Part shown: piece after piece, positions 14,893-20,906 of the stretch
Layout: each line of letters starts with the position of its first letter
Position numbering within the stretch: the first letter of the stretch is position 1
Virus record (IMG/VR): IMGVR_UViG_3300023435_001287
Location: 1-20,906 of that record
Strand: one strand, 5' to 3'
Length of the DNA: 20,906 bases
Origin: a virus
Notes under the pieces: generated by a model
Told to the model about the DNA's origin: nothing
The model's database searches: none
Seen by the model: the letters and a program-made list of their open reading frames with translations, nothing else
Made by a program: the position numbers and the translations under genes

Positions 14893-16854
14893 CTAAGCCC
14901 CTACCATTGTATTAACACTTGGTTGTGCTTGAGCTTTAGGTTGAAGTTGTTGACCAGCACCAGGCATTGGAGCACCACCAGGCATTTGTGGCATACCTTG
15001 AGGCATTGGAACTTGTTCCTGAATTATATCATCAGGATCTTCATCATTTAGTATTGCCATTCTTCTCATAATATCTTCACCTTTCAATTGAACACCCAAA
15101 GCCTGACTAAGAGCCATTTCATTCTTAACGAATTCAGAGAATTGTGCGATCCTCAATGCAGAATCAGATTTAGGAGTTGGATTAACAGTCATTTTCCAAG
15201 AATATTTTAATGCCTGTCTGAATATAACAGGATTTACAAAATCCTTTTGTATTCTCATCCCTTTAATCTTTGACAATATTCTACTATCAGCTTGAGCCTG
15301 CTGTTCCATAGGCAAATCTTTTGTAAATTCAATTATACGTTTGCCATCACCATCATCCAAAGTAGTATCAACTGTAATTGTTTTGTACTCATCTTTCATT
15401 TGGGTAATACCATTCTTCAGTTTCTCCGGTAATGTCCATGTATTTATAATATTGTATAAACGTAACAAGGTACGCTGTTTAACAAAGCCAGATAATCCCC
15501 TTACAGCCATAGCCATATTCTTTATTGATTGTCTTTGTTCTATATTAATCTCACCCAATGTACGACCTTTCTGCCCCTCTTGCCCCTCAAAAGATGGTGA
15601 TACTGATTTCTTATCAATCATTTTTGCAAGGAATTGCGACATATTAAACTCAGATGAAGTTACACCTTGAGAATCAATCAAAGGTGTTATCTTGTCAGCA
15701 TCGATACCATCCCATATTGTACCAGGATTAAAAATATCATCACCCAACTCTTCACCTGTATTATTGGTAATTGGTGGATTATATGATTGACGAGTTTTGA
15801 TTATCATGGATCTCAAAAACTCATCAAACAATTTTTCATCTGTAATGTTTTTTGATGGAACTGATCGAGAGTAAGCCCAATTGCCTATGATCTCATAATC
15901 ACCTTTAGCAACAGGATAAACACTAACACCCAAAATAGCAGAAAGAGGAATTGTGGAATATCTGCTACCTACTTTCTTAACAGGAAACATCATCACACCA
16001 TTCAACAACTTCATATAATTGTTTCCCCACTTATCATAAAAATTGATTTCTTCTACAAAAAGTGAATCAAATTTTATCAATACCCAATTGTTAAACTTCT
16101 TACTATCAGTATCATCACCCTCAGTTGTAAACTGTTCTTGGTTTTGTGGTACATTCTCCCACCTTGACCATTCACCATACATTGCCTTTGCCTCTTCTTT
16201 AGGGATAAGCTCACGAGTAAAAATAAAAGGCTGTTTTTGTATATGTGGTTCTTTGATGTTTCCAAGATATACATTCAACCCAATTAATACTTTAGTATCG
16301 CAGTATCTATGATACTTTTCCATTCCCTCAGTCCATTTCACTTTATCAGCCTCTTTTAAATTCAATTCAGTAATAGTCTTATCAGGAATAACAAACTCTT
16401 TTGTATACTCTCTTGTATAAACTGTACCTTGCCCACAAAACTCATCAATAATACCAGCTTCCTTTTCATCGTAAGTTGGCTCTTCCAATTCATTTGATTT
16501 TTTGATAAGATCCTCTGCCAATGTACCAGCCTGATCAACCAATCCACCCTTTTCATCATAAGCATCAATATTTGCTTCAAGGTTCAAATTCAATAAGGAT
16601 GAAACTATTGAGTTGGTTTTCTCCATCACAGTACCAGATGTTATCCTCACCTCATTATCATTTTGCTTTGGTTCTTTATATCCATTACGAACTTTAGCAT
16701 TTTCCACCCACCATTCAGAATAACTCATACCATTAAATTCATCATGAGGTTGCTCACGCTGATTTTTAGCATTAGTCATTTGCTTCATAAGCAATGATCT
16801 ATACTCTTCCTCTATCGGAGTATACTTAGCTTGTGTGTATTCTTTTGTTTCCAT
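14893..16854 (-). CDS. Portal protein
   Basis: This 653-residue protein directly follows the large terminase and has the size of a podovirus/P22-class portal (the dodecameric ring through which DNA enters and leaves the head). The N-terminal part has helices and RITSGTVMEKTNSIVSSLLN (about residues 71-90), a usual portal feature in which a helix precedes the wing. Around residue 425 is EGQKGRTLGEINIEQRQSIK, matching the recurring [K/R]T-x-x-E-I portal motif before the long clip/stem helices. The C terminus is Pro/Gln/Gly/Met-rich (PMPQGMPQMPGGAPMPG), a flexible tail common in such portals. Leader is A/T-only (TTTTTTTATG). No signal peptide. Confidence 0.75.
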   Translation of the reverse strand: METKEYTQAKYTPIEEEYRSLLMKQMTNAKNQREQPHDEFNGMSYSEWWVENAKVRNGYKEPKQNDNEVRITSGTVMEKTNSIVSSLLNLNLEANIDAYDEKGGLVDQAGTLAEDLIKKSNELEEPTYDEKEAGIIDEFCGQGTVYTREYTKEFVIPDKTITELNLKEADKVKWTEGMEKYHRYCDTKVLIGLNVYLGNIKEPHIQKQPFIFTRELIPKEEAKAMYGEWSRWENVPQNQEQFTTEGDDTDSKKFNNWVLIKFDSLFVEEINFYDKWGNNYMKLLNGVMMFPVKKVGSRYSTIPLSAILGVSVYPVAKGDYEIIGNWAYSRSVPSKNITDEKLFDEFLRSMIIKTRQSYNPPITNNTGEELGDDIFNPGTIWDGIDADKITPLIDSQGVTSSEFNMSQFLAKMIDKKSVSPSFEGQEGQKGRTLGEINIEQRQSIKNMAMAVRGLSGFVKQRTLLRLYNIINTWTLPEKLKNGITQMKDEYKTITVDTTLDDGDGKRIIEFTKDLPMEQQAQADSRILSKIKGMRIQKDFVNPVIFRQALKYSWKMTVNPTPKSDSALRIAQFSEFVKNEMALSQALGVQLKGEDIMRRMAILNDEDPDDIIQEQVPMPQGMPQMPGGAPMPGAGQQLQPKAQAQPSVNTMVGA

Positions 16855-16940
16855 AAAAAAAGACGTTAAATTACAAGATTAACGATACTTGCGACACGAA
16901 TGTAATTTGACAATACTAAATACTTTGGGAAAAAGCAAAT

Positions 16941-19523
16941 TTAAATATGAGCAAACTTATTAAATGATGTATTCTTTTTACGTCTAATAATAGGTGTCCA
17001 CTTATATTCCTCAATCAATAAGCGATGTAGATCCTCAATAAAGTGATCGTCTTTGTCCTTTGGTTGCCCCTTAGATGTCCTCTCATCAGCAGTTTTACCT
17101 TTGTACTCATCCCAAACATAACCTTGCAACTCCTTAATCAATCCGGTACATGACCTGAAGATATACAATTCAGGAGCACTAATCATCTGGCCATCACGAT
17201 ATTCATATTTGAAAGCATTATCAGTTCTCCTAATACACTCATGCAACTTTTTAGAGCCAGGCCTAAAGTCTAGCTTTTGTTTCTTTAGCCTTTCACCAAA
17301 GCTTACCTCAGTTGTTCTATCATCCTCATTAAAACCCGATGGATCAATAAGCCTATCAATTAGCCTAATACCAACCTCAATACGTTGTATCTCTGCCTTG
17401 AGTTCAGCATCCGTACCCTTATAAAACAATTCAGCAATGATGAACTTTCTGCCCTTATTATCAATGGCCATCCATAGCAAAGCATCCGGTACTCTTGGAT
17501 GAGTATCAAGTGCCATTGCCACAACATAATCATCTTTATTAATATCGAATGGATCTATCAAATGGATCTTAGGCTCGAAGCCCTTATGTACCAGACCTAA
17601 GAGGTGGCCGAACTTACCACCAACTCTTGATTCAATCTCATTTTCATCATATTGAGAGATCATTTTATCAATGTTTACCCTTTCTAATATTCCTCTTGTA
17701 CCCTCAACATCTTCACAATTATCCCATACAGTAGCATTTACATATTCAACCATTTTGCCATCCCTCTTATCGTAAATATCATCCTTTATCCAGGCTGAAT
17801 ATGACAATGGAGTGAAGCCCCAAATCACAATCATCCCACGTCTACCACGAGCAATACAGGCCTTGTAGATAGCTTTTGGTATTGGCTCATCAAACAATAT
17901 AAAGCCAAGATCTGTACTCTCAAACTCTTTAGCATCCTGTTCTGTAGTCATTATATCGAACTCAAAGCCAGTATCAGTAGTCCATCGGCTTTCGTATTGC
18001 TTACCCTCTTTCCTTGTATCATATTTAACATTGTACCTGTTGGATGGAAACCATTTTTTGAGTTCCGGCACAATCTTCATCTTGATTGTAGTTGGATCTG
18101 ATACAATTCTACCCACCTTGAGATAAGGAAAGTCATTAAATAATGGATAATCAAAGAATGATTCAGGTGGCACACCCCATTTCTCTTTCCATCTGCTCCG
18201 GTTAAGATCATGCTTAGGAGCACCAAAACAAATAGCATTTAGGATGTTGACCATAGCACATGAATTGCCGGTAGAAATGAAATCATGAGTAATAAAACAA
18301 TGTTTAGGATGGTCAACTTCTAACCCCATACATTCAAACTCACCAACATATTCAATATTCTCTACAAAACGATTAGAATAGTCCACAGGTTTTTTTGAAA
18401 TCTTTTGCTTCCTTTTTAATGATAATGGTAATTCGTAATCAAACTTCCAATATACTCTGTAAAATGTTTTTTCTTTACCATTGGTAAAATTAGTTATTAT
18501 GTTTCTTTCTTTTAAATTCGCTATTCCACCCAAGCCCCTAACTAGAAATACAAAATCATTTGCAAGTCTTTTACTCTTACTTAAATATTCTTTATAAGTT
18601 CCATCAGTATCTATTAAGCCTGATAATATCTGCTTTCTGTCTTCTATTGAAGCAGTTTTATACATGTGAGGTACAAACTTATCGCCTGAGCCTAAACCAT
18701 ATACTCCAAGCTCTTTTAACGATTCTTTCAATCTATTCACCTGCCCAGTAGCCTTTAATGATGGCTCAGTAATACTAAAACTATTACTACCATCTTTTGA
18801 TTTATTCATTTTCATTCCCATTTGCTTTACTATTTTACCAATTCTAATTGGCACTTCTTTATCAAAACTAGTAAATGACAGCCCATGCCCTTCTCTAATA
18901 CAACCATCACCTAATAACACACCTAAAAGATATGGATCAATAGGTAAATGAGAATTATTATCAAATTCAATTTGTTTCGGTTGTAAAAATTTTAATTTTC
19001 CACCAACATTATTTATCTTTCTATCTATAATCTCATCTAATCTTCGTTTTTTTATAGCTGACTTTCTTCCACTTCTCATTCTCATTGGAAAACTATGATT
19101 CCCAGAAGCCTCAACAAATGTACCATCTTTAAAATTAACACGATAAACTTCTTTTTTGCCAGAATCCCAAATGTCAATAACCTTTGATGGTTTTGCTAAT
19201 CCACTTTCATAATCATGTCCTAATATCATATCACCAGCAACTATTTCATCCATTCTTTTATAATAACCATCAGCCATTAAAACAGGAGCATCTTTCTTAA
19301 GGCATTTACCAACCCCATTAGCAGCCACAAACATATTAACAAATGCCTTGTTCTCTCCAACTTGCTTAATAAACTCTTCTGTTTTCACATTGGGCACAAA
19401 TGTTTCAGCCATATTTTCTACCTGCCTTTTATCCAACTCATCCTTAATAGCCAAAAATTCCTGCACATCTTCACGAGGTAGTTTTTTTAATTTTGCTTTT
19501 ATTTGTTCATCTACTGTTGGCAT
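16941..19523 (-). CDS. terL: Terminase large subunit, intein-containing
   Basis: The 860-residue precursor contains a 347-residue intein (residues 74-420); the spliced product would be 513 residues, normal for TerL, the motor that pumps DNA through the portal and cuts it. After removal of the intein the Walker A motif is AANGVGKS (67-73 plus Ser421). Walker B is GFILFDE with D545-E546. The C-terminal nuclease domain shows VVAMALDTHPRVPD (D673), then LIDPSGFNEDD (D727), then KDKDDHFIEDLHRLL, the expected D...D...D/H arrangement of an RNase H-like nuclease. The start at 19521-19523 (ATG) follows a candidate 25-residue peptide by 3 bases. Without splicing the ATPase would be inactive. Confidence 0.9.
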   Translation of the reverse strand: MPTVDEQIKAKLKKLPREDVQEFLAIKDELDKRQVENMAETFVPNVKTEEFIKQVGENKAFVNMFVAANGVGKCLKKDAPVLMADGYYKRMDEIVAGDMILGHDYESGLAKPSKVIDIWDSGKKEVYRVNFKDGTFVEASGNHSFPMRMRSGRKSAIKKRRLDEIIDRKINNVGGKLKFLQPKQIEFDNNSHLPIDPYLLGVLLGDGCIREGHGLSFTSFDKEVPIRIGKIVKQMGMKMNKSKDGSNSFSITEPSLKATGQVNRLKESLKELGVYGLGSGDKFVPHMYKTASIEDRKQILSGLIDTDGTYKEYLSKSKRLANDFVFLVRGLGGIANLKERNIITNFTNGKEKTFYRVYWKFDYELPLSLKRKQKISKKPVDYSNRFVENIEYVGEFECMGLEVDHPKHCFITHDFISTGNSCAMVNILNAICFGAPKHDLNRSRWKEKWGVPPESFFDYPLFNDFPYLKVGRIVSDPTTIKMKIVPELKKWFPSNRYNVKYDTRKEGKQYESRWTTDTGFEFDIMTTEQDAKEFESTDLGFILFDEPIPKAIYKACIARGRRGMIVIWGFTPLSYSAWIKDDIYDKRDGKMVEYVNATVWDNCEDVEGTRGILERVNIDKMISQYDENEIESRVGGKFGHLLGLVHKGFEPKIHLIDPFDINKDDYVVAMALDTHPRVPDALLWMAIDNKGRKFIIAELFYKGTDAELKAEIQRIEVGIRLIDRLIDPSGFNEDDRTTEVSFGERLKKQKLDFRPGSKKLHECIRRTDNAFKYEYRDGQMISAPELYIFRSCTGLIKELQGYVWDEYKGKTADERTSKGQPKDKDDHFIEDLHRLLIEEYKWTPIIRRKKNTSFNKFAHI
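18264..19304 (-). other. LAGLIDADG-containing intein inside TerL Walker A
   Basis: Coding sequence for residues 74-420 of the TerL precursor. It begins with Cys74 and shows a class 1 intein block A (CLKKDAPVLMADGYYKRMDE followed by IVAGD), a block B-like EASGNHSF (S-x-x-H, usually T-x-x-H), two LAGLIDADG helices (LLGVLLGDG about 199-207 and ILSGLIDTDG about 299-308) and a block F/G end EVDHPKHCFITHDFISTGN before Ser421 as the +1 nucleophile. Both LAGLIDADG acids are kept, so the homing endonuclease may be active. The penultimate residue is Gly rather than the usual His. Inserted exactly between Lys73 and Ser421 of the P-loop. Sampled lines of this segment look more AT-rich than several TerL lines. 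Confidence 0.9.
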
Positions 19524-19526
19524 AGG

Positions 19527-19604
19527 TTAAAACTTTTTCCATTTACAACCAAAAACAATTGCAAGTATAGCAACACATTGGAGTAAATCTATAAATAATT
19601 GCAT
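19527..19604 (-). CDS. Candidate 25-residue membrane peptide
   Basis: ATG at 19602-19604 opens a 25-codon frame ending TAA at 19527-19529: MQLFIDLLQCVAILAIVFGC then KWKKF. The hydrophobic core (LLQCVAILAIVFG) with a basic end would form a single membrane helix. It fits the gap between terS (14 bases) and terL (3 bases) and has the A/T leader AAAATTATTATG, like the neighbouring genes. Short length makes it uncertain; it could be only spacer that happens to read open. Confidence 0.4.
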   Translation of the reverse strand: MQLFIDLLQCVAILAIVFGCKWKKF

Positions 19605-19618
19605 AATAATTTTGTTTA

Positions 19619-20008
19619 TTATTTCCCAAGCACCTTACTCATTATCTCTGCAGCCCTCTCTTTCAATTCTTCATCCGATAAATCCTTGAGTTTTAATTCA
19701 CCCTCAACATCATGCTCAATTCGATCACCCCAATCCCTTTTGGTTTCTTTGTGGTGAGTTAAGAGCCACTTGGCCGTAGCTGTGTCCTCTTTGCCACCAC
19801 CCAATACTTTCTTCTTGGCATCCCACAATGGCTGTTGGCTTAACCTCTCAGCCTCTTTAGTATTATCTCCATGCCCAAACCATTCCATGATCTTCATGTA
19901 GTCTAATCCGGTTTCAAAACAAATGTCCTGAGCTGTGCTTGCTCCTACAGCAAGTGCCTCTCTGATATCTTCATCTTCTTCTGGTGTGTATGGTGGCTTG
20001 TCTTCCAT
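19619..20008 (-). CDS. terS: Terminase small subunit
   Basis: From ATG 20006-20008 this gives a 129-residue protein beginning MEDKPPYTPEEDEDIREALA. Residues about 15-50 (REALAVGASTAQDICFETGL, then DYMKIMEWF) have the helix-turn-helix-like organisation of small terminases, which bind packaging-start DNA and hand it to TerL. The middle and C-terminal parts contain TATAKWLLTHHKETKRDWGD, a pattern seen in many TerS proteins (x-A-x-W/Y-L ... W-x-D/R). The C-terminal acidic helix LSDEELKERAAEIMSKVLGK could contact TerL. An in-frame GTG at 20021-20023 would add five residues; I prefer the ATG because it follows the A/T leader. It is directly before terL and next to the repeat-rich noncoding region. 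Confidence 0.8.
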   Translation of the reverse strand: MEDKPPYTPEEDEDIREALAVGASTAQDICFETGLDYMKIMEWFGHGDNTKEAERLSQQPLWDAKKKVLGGGKEDTATAKWLLTHHKETKRDWGDRIEHDVEGELKLKDLSDEELKERAAEIMSKVLGK

Positions 20009-20115
20009 ATTTTTAAAATACACCTTTAAGGGGAAAAGTCAAATGAGGTTGGTGAGGCTGAAAAAATCAAGGAGGAAATTTGTTGAACACATTTTTTATG
20101 TCAACCCCCCTCAAA

Positions 20116-20617
20116 GGGGTAAAGTTGAAAAAAATCAGCCCCATTGTTATTACATATATTTACTACTATTATGATACCTATAAGATAGAGAGATAACTTT
20201 AACACTTTACCCCCTAGTATAAAAAAAAGAGCTTATCTACTACAAAATCGTAGGGGTAAAGTTTGGGGGTAGAGTTTGAAATTAAAACGTCAACTTTACC
20301 CCTTTGTATATTTGTACAACAATTTTCCAACACGAATTCATATCTGACCTTAGCCAAATGAGAAAAATTTGACTTTTTTGGCACTTATGTTTAATTATGA
20401 CACATTTTAAATTTATGTATTAAGAGAAACCAAGTCTTTAAGCCACCAACTTTCTTGACTTGGTAAATTTCTATTATATTATATCCCTCCAATATCACCA
20501 GTTTTCTATCACATTATGTCAAGATTATGATATAATATGTGGTGTTATATACAGAAAAGGCCTCTAGGGGGTAAAGTTGGTGCTAAAGTTGAGCTCTTTT
20601 TTTCCAAACTTTACCCC
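20116..20617. repeat. Seven-copy bidirectional motif GGGGTAAAGTT
   Basis: Copies on the plus strand: 20116-20126, 20253-20263, 20266-20276 (GGGGTAGAGTT, one change) and 20568-20578. On the minus strand: 20204-20213 (AGT, not AGTT), 20292-20302 and 20607-20617. An extra half-copy CTAAAGTTG lies at 20583-20591. The extended copies at 20112-20128 and 20290-20306 are perfect 17-bp reverse complements. I saw no further full copy in the rest of the window. The clustering, variable spacing and mixed orientation are typical of protein-binding arrays, not of a mobile element. Confidence 0.85.
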
Positions 20618-20618
20618 C
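20567..20618. repeat. Long inverted repeat, 14-bp arms
   Basis: GGGGGTAAAGTTGG (20567-20580) is the reverse complement, apart from a one-base bulge, of CCAAACTTTACCCCC (20604-20618). The 23-base loop carries a third half motif (CTAAAGTT) and the palindrome GAGCTC. In DNA it could extrude as a cruciform; in RNA it would be the strongest hairpin of this region. It is made of two opposed copies of the repeated 11-bp motif. Confidence 0.7.
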
Positions 20619-20698
20619 AGACTATTTTTTTACTGATATGTTATAGTATACAAAAATACCACTAATCACAAGAGGGTTAAAATACTTTCTTCTTGATT

Positions 20699-20706
20699 TA
20701 TTTTTG
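20699..20706 (+). promoter_or_regulatory. Bacteroidota-type -7 box (TATTTTTG)
   Basis: TATTTTTG matches the TAnnTTTG -7 consensus of Bacteroidota exactly. Nineteen bases upstream is TTA (20677-20679) where TTG would be expected, so the -33 element is imperfect. A transcript would begin near 20713 on the plus strand and pass through the nested inverted repeats (20741-20852) towards the ATG at 20893. A second exact match (TATATTTG, 20307-20314) lacks a TTG at the right distance but directly follows one repeat copy. Chance matches are expected in AT-rich DNA. Confidence 0.3.
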
Positions 20707-20740
20707 GATCTGTGTTAGTATTCTTCACGCAAACAAATTT

Positions 20741-20852
20741 AGCTCCGACACCAACTATGTTCAAACCTCAACCACCATCGTTTTTATTATCTTTGAAACA
20801 CCCAATCACTACGTTGAGGTTCTTTTGTCGGAGCTGTTTTGGTTGGGTGTTT
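20741..20852. repeat. Nested and interleaved inverted repeats (three arm pairs)
   Basis: Pair A: AGCTCCGACA (20741-20750) with TGTCGGAGCT (20826-20835), perfect 10 bp. Pair B, nested inside A: AACCTCAAC (20764-20772) with GTTGAGGTT (20813-20821), perfect 9 bp. Pair C: AAACACCCAATCA (20796-20808, in the loop of B) with TGGTTGGGTGTTT (20840-20852, outside A'), 13 bp with one G-T. C crosses A and B, so both cannot form fully at once; the region can switch between an A/B stem-loop and a C hairpin that ends in a T-run (20850-20854). Compatible with a regulatory RNA leader, an antitermination switch or a DNA recognition site. Confidence 0.75.
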
Positions 20853-20906
20853 TTAGGGTAGTAACAATATAACTAAATAACCCCAATATAATATGAAAGA
20901 GAAAGA

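Larger units (their letters stand above)
20009..20892. other. Noncoding region upstream of terS
   Basis: About 880 bp with no convincing gene on either strand. It holds seven GGGGTAAAGTT motifs (20116-20617), a long paired hairpin (20567-20618), an 8-bp inverted repeat (ACCAAGTC/GACTTGGT, 20429-20464), two TAnnTTTG boxes on the plus strand (20307-20314, 20699-20706), a sigma70-like TTGACT followed after 16 bases by TATTAT (20455-20482), and nested inverted repeats (20741-20852). An ATG at 20893 could begin a plus-strand gene, but only 14 bases remain. A 32-codon minus-strand frame with a TTG start (20666-20764) is too weak to call. A packaging site, origin or divergent control region would suit the position next to terS. 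Confidence 0.6.

Noticed and set aside
16077-16580. Two further minus-strand frames inside the portal gene
   Set aside because: They are Ile/Leu/Lys-rich out-of-frame readings of portal codons with no independent start context.
16855-16940. Promoter between terL and portal (TTG ... TATCGTTA)
   Set aside because: The spacing and the -7 box match too poorly, and nothing else supports a start there.
18264-19304. Free-standing homing endonuclease gene or group I intron in terL
   Set aside because: The frame is continuous through both TerL parts and splice-junction blocks are present at protein level, which fits an intein rather than an intron or separate gene.
20666-20764. 32-codon minus-strand frame with TTG start, reading VGVGAKFVCVKNTNTD
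   Set aside because: It has no ATG or GTG at its head, an in-frame TGA lies two codons upstream of the TTG, and it overlaps the interleaved inverted repeats. It could be a gene remnant but cannot be supported.
20893-20906. Possible start of a plus-strand gene (ATG AAA GAG AAA)
   Set aside because: Only 14 bases remain before the window edge, too little to call a gene.
20009-20906. CRISPR array
   Set aside because: The repeated motif is only 11 bp, occurs in both orientations and at irregular spacing, unlike CRISPR repeats.

Overview
The window is a 20.9 kb piece of a tailed double-stranded DNA phage (Caudoviricetes) genome or prophage. It is AT-rich and every well-supported gene lies on the minus strand, so transcription runs from the right end to the left. 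Start codons are not preceded by Shine-Dalgarno sequences. They follow A/T-rich leaders of the type TTAATTATTATG, and a few TAnnTTTG promoter-like boxes occur in the right-hand noncoding region. Both traits fit a Bacteroidota host, but this is inferred from the DNA alone.

Layout in transcription order, right to left. (1) 20009-20892 is about 880 bp without a convincing gene but full of symmetry: seven copies of an 11-bp motif (GGGGTAAAGTT) in both orientations, and a set of nested and interleaved inverted repeats. (2) Packaging module: terminase small subunit, a tiny candidate membrane peptide, the terminase large subunit split by a LAGLIDADG intein inside its Walker A motif, and the portal. 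(3) Three small unknown genes, a scaffold-like protein, three more unknown genes and a 51-residue protein. (4) Capsid module: a small head-decoration candidate, the probable major capsid protein, and a probable beta-helix protein whose open frame continues upstream to the capsid stop codon. (5) Accessory structural genes: a 54-residue protein, a Glu/Lys/Ala-rich protein, a small beta-rich protein, a repeat-containing tail fibre and a DNRLRE-like surface protein. The last two have N-terminal Sec signal peptides. (6) Two small membrane proteins, candidates for holin and XhlA-type holin accessory. (7) A neck/tail-adaptor candidate, a beta-propeller-like tail protein and the start of one more gene cut by the left edge.

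The gene order (small terminase, large terminase, portal, scaffold, coat, adaptor-type proteins) and the lack of a tape-measure, tail-tube or sheath gene suggest a short-tailed (podovirus-like) virion, though more tail genes may lie beyond the left edge. No integrase, repressor, replication gene, endolysin, tRNA or CRISPR array is visible.

The observations most worth following are the repeat cluster beside terS (packaging site, operator array or origin), the interleaved inverted repeats at 20741-20852, the intein that splits the ATPase P-loop, and the in-frame continuity between the capsid gene and its downstream neighbour.
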